Of a DNA stretch of 64,000 nt, positions 21,404 through 33,101 are shown one piece after another. The stretch comes from Diplolepis rosae. Taxonomy: Eukaryota > Arthropoda > Insecta > Hymenoptera > Diplolepididae. The DNA lies in assembly GCA_030998225.1 (NCBI GenBank), contig JAPYXD010000308.1:8628001-8692000 (forward strand), written 5' to 3'. Each line of letters begins with the position of its first letter. Within the stretch, counting starts at the first letter, position 1. Position numbers and translations under genes: made by a program. The notes under the pieces were generated by a model that was not told the origin of the DNA, searched no databases, and saw nothing but the letters and a program-made list of their open reading frames with translations.

Positions 21404-21990
21404 GATAGTTTTCATCCACAAAAATTAGACCTCAGGCAAAAATAGATAAATTTGCTTTCAAGAATAGCAATATTATTATTGAAGGACTATTTTGAAAGAG
21501 AAAAGATAATTTTCCATACAAAAAATTTAAAACACAGACAAATAATTTTATTAAATAATTTTATTTTTAACCCCCCTTTTCTTCTTATCGCTTCTTACCA
21601 ATTTTTAAAAAATTATGCGATTTTAATAAATCATAAGTCATTTTTTCAGAGAAAAGATTTCCCACAACTTCATCGTTTCTGTTTTTTAAAAATAAATTCT
21701 TTAATGCCTGAAAACATTAAGAAAACATTTTCCAAAACGAAATTCTTATAAAGAAATTGCTGAATTTAATAATAATTTATTCATTTTCAAAAATTGGAAA
21801 TGGTTAAGTTGTGGGAAATCTTTTCTCTGAAAAAATGATTCATGATTTATTAAAATCGCATTATTTTTTAAAAATTGGTAAGAAGCGATAAGAAAAAAAA
21901 TTGAGTCAAAAATAAAATTTATTAATAAAATTATTTTTCTGTGTTTTAAATTTTTTTGTATGGAAAATAATCTTTTCTTACTACCCTAGT
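21404..21990. mobile_element. Foldback element, TTAA family 1, right end lost
   Basis: Starts GATAGTTTTCATCCAC after TTAA (21400-21403). The two arms pair (CGCTTCTTACCAATTTTTAAA against TTTAAAAATTGGTAAGAAGCG), with the loop at about 21700. The right arm stops near TCTTTTCTTACTACC, short of the terminal ~90 bp. The open frame at 21452-21751 is a chance frame in an arm. Confidence 0.7.
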
Positions 21991-22213
21991 CGAAAGTACG
22001 TGGTTTCGGCACCAATTTCACGGCAGAAAGTCTAACTTTCATGCATAGGTCAAGCTATATGCGCGCCCTCTATAATAGCGGGAGTAAAAACGTCAATAAC
22101 CTCAAGCGTCAAAATTTGTCCGCTCTCTGCTAATGTTTATTAGTGGCAATGAGTGAATATTATTTAGAATGTAATAGTAGTGACTGAAGTGTAACAAAAA
22201 TAAAAATAAAAAA

Positions 22214-22297
22214 ATGAATGACATATCATCCGATAAATCGACAGATGAAGAAGAAATTAATAAAAACTTTGAAACTGAAGCTCAATTAAACTGTGAA
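22214..22297 (+). other. Possible first exon fragment cut by a MITE
   Basis: After a GC-richer 200 bp leader (22010-22200), ATG at 22214 opens MNDISSDKSTDEEEINKNF, an acidic hydrophilic start. About 26 codons later it runs into the TGAATCAGTCAAATTTCACTG repeat and stops. No domain is visible. It could be the 5' end of a gene interrupted by the inverted-arm repeat, or chance. Confidence 0.25.
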
Positions 22298-22856
22298 TCA
22301 GTCAAATTTCACTGATTACTTCAGTGAAAAGTAACTGATTTAACAGTGAAAAATATTGTTTCCACTGATGATTCAGTGAAAAGGCAAATCACTGATTCAA
22401 TCAGTGAAAATTTGACTGATTCAGATTTAGAGTGTATACAAATTTCAAATATAAAGTGTACTCTGTACATTAATCAAACAAATTTAGAAGATGAATATTT
22501 TAATAAATATTCCTAAATATTATTGGAATATGATACATATCGATTTAGAAAAACTTCTTCAAAGTACTCAGACATTTTTCTTATTTTACGACAATTTTGC
22601 ACCATGTTTGACCTTTGGGTAGGATTCAAGAAAACAATTGTAGACATACTTTCATTACTTAGTAAAATACTATAAAGACTTGCTTTTTAAATTAAAGTGA
22701 AAAATTTTAAAACCTTTAACAATCGGTTGCATAGAAAGAAAACACATTTGAAATATTAAAATAAAAAAGCTGGTTCATTCTTAGAGAATCCCAAATATTC
22801 TGAAATAAAACTCCTTTCCACACCACCACGGAGGTAGAGTTTAAGGCTCGTTTTTT
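22289..22856. repeat. Left inverted arm around the hAT gene
   Basis: Mirrors 26303-26940: ACTGTGAATCAGTC at its outer edge and CACCACGGAGGTAGAGTTT at its inner edge. The outer ~150 bp are the TGAATCAGTGAAA-type MITE also seen at 63692. The left arm lacks about 98 bp present in the right arm (right copy about 26420-26520). The break at 22289 falls inside the MITE, so the pair may be an inverted duplication rather than transposon termini. Confidence 0.8.
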
Positions 22857-23318
22857 TTACGTGGTATCCCCTGTAGACCTAGTCCACGTCCTACGAAACG
22901 AAAGGGTTTTTGCTTTCAAGCAAAAAAGAAAAAAGGAAAAAATGAAGCAAAGTGGTAAAAAACGCTACAAATGTAGCCCGTACTTCAGGCTTGCCTCTAT
23001 CAAATGCCAGTATACGTCGAATAAAAATGTTTTGTTTTAAATCAAATAATTAAGAAGTTTGATTAATTCGGGATGATTTGGGGTGCTTGATTATTGTGAG
23101 TCCCCTTGCCTCTCACTTATGCCCAAAGCGTGATATTACTCAATTTCAGTATGTTTTCTTACTCACAAAATAATAATTAAAACTAAACAATTTCCATACC
23201 CGAGGCACGCGAAGAAAGGAATAAAGAACGTATCTGTGATATAAGAAATAAAATGTCATTATTTTGTGAGTAAGAAAGGGGTTTGAAATTGATTAACGCC
23301 ATGCCTTGGCCATTAGAA
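22857..23318. other. 3' flank of the hAT gene with a small palindrome
   Basis: A pair of inverted 20-mers, TTTCTTACTCACAAAATAAT (about 23154) and ATTATTTTGTGAGTAAGAAA (about 23258), bounds a ~120 bp hairpin element or a 3'-UTR structure. No hAT terminal repeat is evident. An AATAAAA on the plus strand is not in the gene's orientation. Confidence 0.5.
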
Positions 23319-25499
23319 TTAATCCTCTCCTTCGTGAGCGAAGAGCGACAAACCACTTTCCCTATCACTTCCTGCCATCTCATATAGATTTTCGGTCATT
23401 AATTGCAAATGCTTCGAAGTGATGCTCGTTGTTCTGGCTGTTTCAGCTCTCGCCTTTAGGGCTGATCGAGTAACAAAAATTGAGTTGACCGTCCTGTTTC
23501 CTAAGCGATTTCTTTTGGGAGTTTTCGCGTCCGTGAGCATGGAGAAACCTCGCTCCGCCTCAGCATTTGAATGAGGAAGACTCCGAACATGATTCAATAC
23601 TGAGGTCAAATTTGGAAAAAGTTTTTCTCCTGTACTCGTCGAAGATACACCGATACTAGACCACATTTCGTCAAAAGATAAAGTCGACCACTTTTCTTTG
23701 AGTTCCTGTCTGATTTTGAGTAAAGAATCCCACTCTTTTTGTACACCTATTCTATCAAACGACCCTAAATCTTGACAATCTTTCCAGACCCTAGGAAAAG
23801 TTTCGCTTCGATCAGCATAGAAAGCTACTTGAGGCCGGAAAACAGCAACGCAAGACAAAAAGATGTCATCAAAAGGAAGTCGATTGCGAATTTCTTCGCT
23901 TGCTGTGACATAAAATTTCAAGCAATTACGAAGAAATAGATCAACTTCTACTATTTGCAATTTCTTGTTTGTAAGTTGCTGCTGGAAATATTCTCGCGTT
24001 TCCTTACCAACGTCAATGTCTTGAAGCGGCTTTTGATTACTAGGATCTGCAAAGATAACATTTCTAATGATTTGAAAGAATAAATTCGGTTGAAGAAGAC
24101 CCTCTTTCAAATAACTGCTAAGAATCCATACGAAGAATTTAGCCGAGTTTGGCTGGAGTTCCTGAACCATTGTTTCGCGACTTTGAAATTTCGCATTATA
24201 TACGTTGAACCTATTCAAAGTAAATTTCAAGAATAGGAAATATGCGAGTGTCAAAGGATTCTGCATTTTTCCTAACAAGTCTTTGGCCTTCTCTACCTTC
24301 TCATATACGAGGACCATAAGATACTGAAGAATAACTTCCCAATTCTTTATTATAATATCTATGCATCGATAGCTGACAAGCCAGCGAGTTTCAGAATGAC
24401 GAAGAATTTTTTGATAGTCATTTCCTAATTCCAAAACAATCGATCGAAAAATAGCCGTTCGCTTGGAGCTAGCATTAAGAAAAGCTGGCAAATCTTTGAT
24501 TAAATCCTCTACATCTGGGATTGTGGCACAAGCATATTTTGCTACAATTGCTGACGAATGCGAGACACACGGGAAAACAATTAAACGGGGACTTTTTTCC
24601 TTTAATTTTGTTTTAAATGAGGACCTATTGCCGACCATCACCTGTGCATTATCACAAGCTGAAGCACAGATATTAGATAAAGGAATTTTCTGCCCGGACA
24701 ATGCTTTTTCGAACGCATCAAAAATTTTAGAGGTAGAACAATCCGAAGCATTTACATTAATAAGCTGGAGCAATTCCACCCTGACAGAAAATGTCGTTGG
24801 CTCCACATATCGAACCATTAATGACAGCCACTTTTCTAGAGTCCTGTCGGTCGTTTCGTCTTCGTACACTGAAAATGATTGCTTACGCAAAATATTTGCC
24901 ATTTTAGTGTGGCTCAATCTAACGTCTTTTAAAACCGAAGGTTCCATATCTTGGAAAAGTCCTATCAATTCTGATGAAATCGCGAATGGTAAATTATGCT
25001 CTACGAAAAATGTACTAATCCTAATCTCTACTTCTTGTACTTTCTGTTTGAAAGTAACACTTTCCGGAATCGTGGAATTTGTGAATTCTGAAGCAGAAGA
25101 ACTTGCTACACAAGGTTCAACACTGTAAGAATTGGCAGTTACATTAGAAGAATTTTCACTTACTACTCCATAACATTCTAATTTATTTGAAAACTCTTGC
25201 TTCTTTCTGTGTGATAAAGATGCTTCATGCTTTTCAATTTCTGATTTGCCACATAGCAACGTTTTATTGCAAATTTTGCAATGAAATCTTGTTTCATTTG
25301 CTAATGTAACCACCCACTCTCTCCACGACGGAAATTCCTCAAACCATCCCAACTGAAAGTTTTTTGCATTTTTCATGACTTTTCTAGCGGGTTGACATTC
25401 GTTTGAACCAGAGTTCAAACGGTGGTCAACCTTCGTTTGAACCTGGCTGTCCTTCAAAACACTCGAATTTGGGTCAACCGGATTACTCATTGTGAACAA
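23319..25499 (-). CDS. hAT-type transposase or domesticated derivative, intact 726-codon frame
   Basis: A single uninterrupted frame. An N-terminal BED/TTF-like zinc finger has C74, C77, H91 and H97 (FHCKICNKTLLCGK...EKHEASLSHRKK). The hAT RNase H-fold core shows YEDETTD (D214/D218), ACDNAQVMVG (D283) and a CVSH box. The C-terminal dimerisation region has NAEAERGFSML with Glu at about 649. D-D-E is thus present. Translation may start at the first Met or at the second (MSNPVD, three codons later). A TGTGG|GTAAGT donor about 130 bp upstream (25628) hints at a spliced 5' leader. It sits between ~0.6 kb inverted arms, but the 8 bp target duplication and short TIRs expected for hAT were not found. 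It could be an active transposase or a host gene derived from one. Confidence 0.85.
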   Translation of the reverse strand: MFTMSNPVDPNSSVLKDSQVQTKVDHRLNSGSNECQPARKVMKNAKNFQLGWFEEFPSWREWVVTLANETRFHCKICNKTLLCGKSEIEKHEASLSHRKKQEFSNKLECYGVVSENSSNVTANSYSVEPCVASSSASEFTNSTIPESVTFKQKVQEVEIRISTFFVEHNLPFAISSELIGLFQDMEPSVLKDVRLSHTKMANILRKQSFSVYEDETTDRTLEKWLSLMVRYVEPTTFSVRVELLQLINVNASDCSTSKIFDAFEKALSGQKIPLSNICASACDNAQVMVGNRSSFKTKLKEKSPRLIVFPCVSHSSAIVAKYACATIPDVEDLIKDLPAFLNASSKRTAIFRSIVLELGNDYQKILRHSETRWLVSYRCIDIIIKNWEVILQYLMVLVYEKVEKAKDLLGKMQNPLTLAYFLFLKFTLNRFNVYNAKFQSRETMVQELQPNSAKFFVWILSSYLKEGLLQPNLFFQIIRNVIFADPSNQKPLQDIDVGKETREYFQQQLTNKKLQIVEVDLFLRNCLKFYVTASEEIRNRLPFDDIFLSCVAVFRPQVAFYADRSETFPRVWKDCQDLGSFDRIGVQKEWDSLLKIRQELKEKWSTLSFDEMWSSIGVSSTSTGEKLFPNLTSVLNHVRSLPHSNAEAERGFSMLTDAKTPKRNRLGNRTVNSIFVTRSALKARAETARTTSITSKHLQLMTENLYEMAGSDRESGLSLFAHEGED

Positions 25500-26302
25500 T
25501 AAATTATACGACGAAGGAAAACAGAATTATTTGAAAAGAATTAATAAGATGAAAAGTCGATAAAATTGAGCGAATGTGAATAATTTGTAATCTGCACACA
25601 AATTAATAATAAAACAAGATAAACTTACCCACAAGCATCAAACAATAACGTACGTAAGAGCACTCACGTATCACCAATTAATAATATAATACTTTTACTT
25701 TTGCCGTTTTCAATAAGGAATTACGATAAAAATATGAAGAATCCACACTCTTGCCTTCTCAAATAACGCATAAAGCGATAATCAAGTATATCTTAGAAGA
25801 AAACAAAAGAAGGTTGCTATTACTATTTGTTTTCGTCTCCAATTTGACCTCTATACCGTTCGTTTGCGCTTTAAAGCATTGGTAACTTTTTGGCTATTAA
25901 TCTGATTGAGCTACAACTTTTCAGAAAACTTTCTTTACTAAAGTATTAAAATTTTTCTCCTGTAGATAGTTTCAGAAAATGTAGACACTTAATACAATAT
26001 TAATAAAATCGTAAAATTCTGAAAATTTGTTAAGCTAGCGCGAGTGGAAGTAGAGAAAACAATTTTTTTTTAAATGTACTTCTCCCAATTACTTGAAAAA
26101 TTAGAAGTTTTAAAAATTTTTGCAAAAGGAAAAACGATGTGCCTTGAAAGTGTGTACAAGTCCTTGAAATTCAAATTCGAACGATTTTTATAATTAATTA
26201 TCCTGTACATTTAAAGATACAATTTTTGTATTTGGAATAAGTTTTCTGCAATTACGAAAAAATTTATTTAGAGTACATAAAATTTATTGAACTATTACTA
26301 GT
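25500..26302. other. 5' flank of the hAT gene
   Basis: Minus-strand leader of the transposase frame. A good donor, GTAAGTTTATC, reads on the minus strand at about 25628, and an acceptor before 25500 would remove a short 5'-UTR intron. No coding frame. The promoter is not identifiable. Confidence 0.4.
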
Positions 26303-26940
26303 AAACTCTACCTCCGTGGTGGTGTGGAAAGGAGTTTTATTTCAGAATATTTGGGATTCTCTAAGAATGAACCAGCTTTTTTATTTTGATATTTCAAATG
26401 TGTTTTCTTTCTTTTATGTTTAAGGCAAAAACTAGATCTAAAAAAAGCAAAAAAACCTATTTCTCTAATTGCGTCCAAGATTAGAGCAGAATCTATGCAA
26501 CCGATTGTTAAAGGCTTTAAAAGTTTTCGCTTTAATTTAAAAAGCAAGTCTTCATAGTATTTTACTAAGTAATGAAAGTATGTCTACAATTGTTTTCTTG
26601 AATCCTACCCAAAGGTCAAACATGGTGCAAAATTGTCGTAAAATAAGAAAAATGTCTGAGTACTTTGAAGAAGTTTTTCTAAATCGATATGTATCATATT
26701 CCAATAATATTTAGGAATATTTATTAAAATATTCATCTTCTAAATTTGTTTGATTAATGTACAGAGTACACTTTATATTTGAAATATGTATACACTCTAA
26801 ATCTGAATCAGTCAAATTTTCACTGATTGAATCAGTGATTTGCCTTTTCACTGAATCATCAGTGGAAACAATATTTCTCACTGTTAAATCAGTTACTTTT
26901 CACTGAAGTAATCACTGAAATTTGACTGATTCACAGTAAC
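26303..26940. repeat. Right inverted arm around the hAT gene
   Basis: The inverted partner of 22289-22856, about 98 bp longer because of an insertion or retention near 26420-26520. The open frame at 26308-26547 crosses it; its left counterpart is broken, so it is not a gene on this evidence. Confidence 0.8.
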
Positions 26941-27011
26941 CTGTTTTTAGTTATTTAAATCAGTCAAATTTCACTGATAATCAGTAGATTTTGACTGATT
27001 CATATTTGAAA
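26793..27011. mobile_element. TGAATCAGTGAAA-type MITE, copy in the right arm
   Basis: Begins CACTCTAAATCTGAATCAG and ends CTGATTCATATTTG, with repeated CACTGATT/AATCAGTG words in both orientations between. The body aligns (reverse complement) with 63692-63989. It is flanked by near-identical ATTTGAAATATGTA and ATTTGAAATTTGTA words. Confidence 0.65.
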
Positions 27012-28984
27012 TTTGTACAGTTTTTAAAAAGATCCGAAACTTTTTGAATTTAGTAGTTTATTTATAAAATTTGAGAATGTTGTAGTTGATATTTCTATAT
27101 AGAACTTTAAGCATTTATGGACATAAAATTTCATTTAAAGTTTCTTCTATCGGTATTCAAAACTTTCAACAATTTTGCAAGATCAGTCAAATGCAAAATT
27201 TGACAGAGTATTTAATCAAAATATTTACATTTATTTTTTAAATATTTTGAAAATAATTCGACTAAAATAATGATTAATAAGATTTTGTAACATTGTGGGA
27301 ATATTGGAACGCTGCAAGATTAAATTTTGAGTACAATTTTCAATTAATGAATGTTTAAAGAATTGAGTGAAAGCATCAATTAAAAAATATTTTTACTTTA
27401 TAAATTTGATTAAGTGCAGTAATAAGAAAATTTTGACTTTCTATAAAGCATTTCATTTATCTGATTAAAAGTCTGTGCATACGTCACTAAAACGTAAGAT
27501 TAAAAACCTTTAAACTGCTTTTACCATCAATCTATGAATGTGGATTTTAAACCGTAATTTAATGTGTCTTATTTTTTTTTGATAAAATATTTTTAACATA
27601 ATTTTTTGCTTAAAGTAGCCGATTTACTCGATTAAAAATTGGTCAACTTGTATATTTCAAAATTCTGTAATAAAAGTATTTTCATATTATGTTTTTGTAT
27701 CCTATGCGTAGAATTTTAATTTTAAAATTGAGATTTCTCACAAAGAAGAAAGATTGTCTTATTAAAGCAGTTTATTCCCAGAAATTAAAAATCATTTACT
27801 TAATATTTCGATTCCAAACATTGAATATTTATTGACTTTGAATAAAACAGAAAAAAAATTTTTATGAAGTTTTAAAATCTTTTTACAATGTTACGAATTG
27901 GGCCGAATTTAGAATTACGAAATCTTTCATTAGAAAAAGAAAAAGTCACTCACATGAAATAAACTTCTGTAAGAATTATCAAGATTGAAGAGATGTTAAA
28001 ATATTTGAAAAATAATGCAATTGTAAAATTGCAATTTATATCATTATTTGACAAATTTTTAGCTTTCTCAATCAAAGCATTATCCGGAAATTTTTAGTTC
28101 CTATAAAAAGATGGAATATTTATCAATTTCTTGAATGTTCATACATTAAAAAAATATCGAATTAGAGAATTATATGCAAAGTATTTTCCATTAAGAATAC
28201 ATAAACATGACATAATTAGTTTTATATCTACACTTTCAGCTTACTTTTTTGTGGCTTAAGCACACATTTTGAATTCGAAATACAAAAATGCTCTACAGAG
28301 TTGAAGTATTTCGTGAATCAATTATTATTGATCCTGAATTCTATTGGAAAATTTGTTGTTTACTGTTCAAATCTTACTACGATTTCAGACGGACAGACAA
28401 ATTAAGAACTACAAAATATTTCATCCAAAAGATTGCACTCCTCCATAAAATCTTGTCAAATTGTAACAAGATTTGAACACTTCGAACGAACATTTTTATG
28501 TAAAATTTAAAGTTGATTGATATTTATATGTTAATATGGAAATACCAATAAACACATATTTTAGCTTTTTAATTTATCTACTGCTATTAGACAATTTTCC
28601 ATTGCCGTAGAGATTTTAAGTTTTGGAATGAAAAGTTTGTGCTTAGGCTACAAAAATGTGAGATGAAAATATTTCTAACATATAACTGAAAATATAAATT
28701 ATGAACTTGAATTTTATGTTCATTTTATCTTGATAGAAAATATTGTTCTAATTGAAAAATTGTTAAATGTACAAAATTAGTAAGAAGTATATAAATTTGA
28801 ATGGAAAATTATATATTGATTCAAATTTTATACATTTATTGTCACTAAATTTCACTGAAAGTTTATTTTTGAAGTGTTGAAATCCTCATGAAATTTTCCA
28901 AGATCATACTGATGTTTATTTCATGCAGACTTTCTTCAAGAAATTGAAGAAAAGTGTTATTTCTTGAACTATATACTTCGTAAA
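27012..28984. other. AT-rich intergenic with old repeat copies
   Basis: About 27400-27690 and 28610-28760 are degenerate relatives of 11460-11680 (shared AAAAGTCTGTGCATA and CACTAAAACGTAAGAT words). No supported gene; the open frame at 28288-28476 is featureless. Confidence 0.4.
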
Positions 28985-29260
28985 TTCAAATTCGTCGTCT
29001 GCTTCGCGCCTCTTTTGCACGTACTCGAGAAAAATACAATTCTTAATTTCGACTCGATAAACGAAAGCGTGAAATCTAAAAATAACTTGAAAACTCAAGC
29101 ATTGTAACGAAGTCCGTCTTCGTGCACCTTCGGCTTTACACGAAGCTGGTGACCGCAGCGTGTAGCAGAGCCGACACACTGACACGCCACGTTTGCATGC
29201 GTTTCTCCCAGATAGGAACGTGGTGGGGGCCGAAAAATCCCACGTTCTGGAGACACTGGC
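28985..29260. repeat. GC-richer dispersed repeat copy
   Basis: Shares GTCGTCTGCTTCGC with 18188 and AAAGCGTGAAATC with 2217 and 18790. A GACACACTGACACG and GGTGGGGGCCG section parallels 18825-18885. The three overlapping minus-strand open frames here are by-products of the GC-rich sequence. Confidence 0.55.
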
Positions 29261-30360
29261 CCTGAACTGCGCGCCATAATGCCCGAGGCGAAGCCGCCCA
29301 AGTAGAAATTTTCAAAAGTTTTATATGAGATACTCGCAAGTTTTCCTTTTCAACTAGTGAGGACCTCTTGAGCAAAACTTATAAGGTATTCAGAAGAAAT
29401 GTAATGCTACGCCATTTAAGTTATTAGTGAGTCTAAACTTTTAAAGTATTGTTAAGGCACTCTCTAGTTATGTTTAAGGCAATAGACAGTTCTTTGTTAG
29501 GGATTGAAATCTCACATATGTACAAAAATCTGAGTGAAGGTTTTGAGCAATAAAATCTAATGTTGATGGGCCTTGAACGTCGATTCCAAAAAATTTGTCT
29601 GCATCAGTTGATCCGTCTGTCACAAAAACTGTTATATAAAAACGTAATACCAAAAATGAGAAACCAAAAAAGTTTTTGAAAACCAGGTAACGAAAACTTA
29701 TGCGGGATCCTGAGGAATTTATATATTAAGTAAGGAAGTAATCAAAGGACTTTGTAGATTAAAAAATAAATTGTACGTGACATGCTTTTGCAACATTTTG
29801 GACAAGAAACAAAACAAGGTAAATTGCGAATTTTATTGAAAAAATAATGTCATAACCCATAAAATATAGAAGTATTGCGATGAATACTTACTAGACTCAT
29901 ACTGATACTTTTGGCTAATTATTCTCCTTTTACGAAACTGTTTCACTCAGTTTCTGTTTCCTTCCATTTTTCGGTCCATTTTACGATGTGCAAAAGTTTT
30001 TTCCCAACACCTTACAAACGCACTAAATTTTAGGTTGACATTTAACTTGTATTTTTAGTACGCATACATTAAATGAAATGACTCCAAGTTTACGTTTACA
30101 AATGCCTCAACAATTACTTACAAGCAATATTCAAAAGGTAATCACGTGGGAAACTAGACAAGTTTTACTCCAGTTTAGCTTGTAATAGTTAAACTTACAA
30201 ATAACTAGCAAGTTCCTTACGAATATTTTCTTACTAGTTTTGACTTACTATTAACTAATCAACTGTCAAGTGAAACTTAAGAAATTTCTACCTGGGCGAG
30301 GGCATCATGGCACGCATTGCAGGAATCTCAACTTTCTGCCCTTGTTATGTAATATACTAT
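29261..30360. other. Intergenic, nothing recognised
   Basis: AT-rich, with no gene, convincing repeat pair or RNA. GTTTTTGAAAACC and similar words are too short to call. Confidence 0.4.
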
Positions 30361-30459
30361 TTCTCTTTCAAAATAGCCCTTCAATAATAATATTGCTATT
30401 CTTGAAAGCAAATTTATCTGTTTTTGCCAGAGCTCTAATTTTCGTGGATGAAAACTACC
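30361..30459. mobile_element. Foldback TTAA family 1, right terminal fragment
   Basis: CTTCAATAATAATATTGCTATTCTTGAA through TTTTCGTGGATGAAAACTACC, followed by TTAA (30460-30463), matches the terminus at 1700-1795 and the mirror of 21404-21500. Only the last ~100 bp are present. Confidence 0.65.
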
Positions 30460-30463
30460 TTAA

Positions 30464-30740
30464 TCAAAAAAACTTTTTTTGATTCAAACAAAATATCTTT
30501 TGACCAAATAAATATTTTTTCGAATCAAATAAATTTCTGCCTTCAATAAAACCATTTATATCTTTTACCATATATCATTGAATTAATTTATTTATTTTAA
30601 AGAAAAATTAATTTGATTTAAACAAATATTTATTTCGTTTAAAGATATTTTGTTTGAATTAAAGAAAGTTTATTTCATTTAAACAAATCATTTTCTTTGA
30701 TTCAATCAAATCTTTTTTCTGAGTGCACTTATTTTGATTT
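30464..30740. repeat. AAATATTTATTTG-rich repeat, inverted copy
   Basis: The inverted counterpart of 21186-21399, ending TTTGATTCAATCAAATC then TTTTTTCTGAGTGCA, which may be the outer end of the element. Confidence 0.6.
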
Positions 30741-31164
30741 AGAGAGTGAAATAAAGCGTACTTACCAAAGGTGATCCTGATTTATGTAGGTAATTTGGAA
30801 TTCGCAAGTGTAAAATCCATATTTTTAAAATATAAAACACAGAAAATAAAAGAACCTTCTTTTAAATGTTTTTATACAAGATACTTTTTAATAATAATGC
30901 AATTTTTTAATGTACATTTGAAAATTTATTTCCAGTAAACTTCATACGTCGTTATAATAAAAATGTATACTAAATGTAATTTAATAATTATATTACACAT
31001 ATCAATAATCATAGTTATAATAATTGATTAATTATATCAATTTTTGGGAATATTTTATTAATTATTTATGAAAAAAGTTGATTTATTTTTACTTGAGTAA
31101 GGCTAAAAAATTTTATTGACGACACTTACTCTCACAAGCTCTGAATAACTCATGCAGTCACTAT

Positions 31165-31325
31165 ATAAGAAAGTTCCAAGTTTTATATCTCAGCATTGTA
31201 TGCGAGCGTGTGCGTGATTCGACGAAAGCGTATCGTACTATATATAAGTCTAGTTATTAGATTTATATACGTAAGGTTATATGTTTAAGTGTATTTGTAA
31301 TTTGAAATGTGATTAGCTACGTCTA
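31165..31325 (+). repeat. Segment repeated at 46850-46993
   Basis: Both copies read CAAGTTTTATRTCTCAG, GTGCGTGATTCGACGAAAG, GTATCGTACTATATATAAGT and TGATTRGCTACG in order. Here the match ends where TAGGGTTGTAAGCC starts, the probable left end of the hAT element. The copy at 46850 is therefore like an unoccupied site. Confidence 0.7.
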
Positions 31326-31576
31326 GGGTTGTAAGCCATGAAACGTTTCATTGAAACATTGAAATTTTCATTTGAAGATTTCAATGGTTAAAGTTTCATT
31401 GTTTCATGAAACATTGCGGAACCAATGGGAAGCTTGTGTCTGCTCATGCGCAGTCGGTATGTGTGCGTTGTGCGACGAAATACAAAAACAAATGTGGGTT
31501 GCCCGCGACTCGCAACTTGCGTGTTTTACCTTGTATTGTTGAATCTTAACTGTGCAAAAAGCGAATTAGATTTAAA

Positions 31577-32911
31577 ATGCCACGAGAAAAACACTGCGTA
31601 CACAAGAGCTTCACAAAAGCGATTATTGAAGGCCGTAACAACAAGAATGTCACAAAAGCAACGTGCAACCACTGTAAATGGGTAAATATAAGTAATACAA
31701 CGAGACTGATTAAGCACATAAAACAGTGTTTAAAATGCCCGAAAGACGTTAAAGACAAACTGGCTAGACAAAAAAATGTTGATAATGGGCAAGACAATTT
31801 AGACTTGGATGAAAACGATAGTAATGCTGTTACTACTCATATTAGTAATATAAAGATCAAAATCAACAGTACAATGGAAAACTATATTTGCAAAGAAAAA
31901 TCCATAACAAAGTCGATACAAGTAAGTATTTAAATACTTGCCATTTCTTAACTAGCATAAGACTTGATAATCAAAATTTATTCGCATTCACATTTATTTT
32001 AAAAATAACACTAAAAATGTATGTAAAGCACAAGATTAAAAAATATATTCATATTTAATGTTAAAGTTTGTATTTTATATTTATAAATTCCTATTATATA
32101 AGCAAATGTGCATTTTTAGAACACATAAAAATACTTTAAAATCTCTAGTGTAAAATTTGAAGTGTTTCTTGAAGAAATTTTGTCTTTTAATTTGATAAGA
32201 AATAAACGTTTCTGGCTTATAAAAAATAAAATGTTGATCCTTTGTTTGTTGAGGCTGAATTGGTAATTCTTTTTGCAAGAGCGGTATATTGTTCTAGTGC
32301 TCCTCTTTCAATAGTGGAAAATGACCACTGGATCGATTTTTTTAAGAAACTAAAACCAAACTTTAATCTTCCTTCCCGCTATGAATTGTCGAATCGTCTA
32401 CTGAGTCAGGAATTTGCACGGGTTAATTGAAGAAAGAGTTGAGCAAGGGTCGCAACTGCCCCGTGCCTAGCTTTACAAATGGATGGTTGGTCTAATATTC
32501 GGAGACAAAGCGTCATCAACGTAGTCTTAAATACACCGGAACCATTTTTCTTCGAAACAATCGCTACTGGTGCAGACCGCCATACTGGAGAAAACATTGC
32601 TCAACTAATGATTTCAGTTATAATTAAAGTTGGTCCTATGAAAATTGTTGCTATCGTGACAGACAATGCTTCAAGCATGAAATTGGCTTGGAGAATTGTT
32701 CAGGAACAGTATCCACATATCACGGCTCATGGTTGCTTACTTCATGGAATTCATTTATTTTTTAAAGACATGTGCACAGAAATAAGTGTTATCGTTGAAA
32801 TAAGGAATTACTGTTCTGTAATCACGGAAGAAGTTAGGTCGAGTCAGATTCTACTAGCAGTTTTCAACGAGAAGCAAACTGCCATAAAAGATGCGGCTAC
32901 AGCAGCAGGTA
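31577..32911 (+). pseudogene. Second hAT transposase, N-terminal and core exons
   Basis: Exon 1 (31577-31921) starts MPREKHCVHKSF and carries a BED-type finger: CNHC, then RLIKHIKQC. It ends at a consensus CAA|GTAAGT donor. The next coding block (about 32240-32911) has FVEAELVILFARAVYCSSAPL and then the hAT core with QMDGWSNIRRQS and AIVTDNASSMK. It ends at GCAG|GTAATA (32912). Between 32421 and 32449 the frame slips and returns (two compensating single-base changes), leaving in-frame stops, so it is inactive. The acceptor of the second block was not located. The reading resumes in phase at 40943. TAGGGTTGTAAGCC at about 31325 is the likely element start. Confidence 0.8.
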
Positions 32912-33101
32912 ATATTACTTCTAAAATTACTTTTTGTTGAAATTATTAATTGAAAAAAGGCATAATTTATTGTTCCTAATATTACGTCTGAAAACGCACA
33001 AATAAACATCATGTGAAATGACTTTCGCTTTTTGGTCAACGCCCGCGCGCTATAACCTAGAGAAGGACCTAGCTTGAATAGAGGTTTCAGCAACAACCTT
33101 A

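Noticed and set aside
24463..25128. Plus-strand 221-codon frame
   Set aside because: Antisense to the intact hAT transposase, with no features of its own.
26308..26547. 79-codon minus-strand frame in the right arm
   Set aside because: The mirrored left arm has stops and lacks part of it, so no conserved coding is shown.
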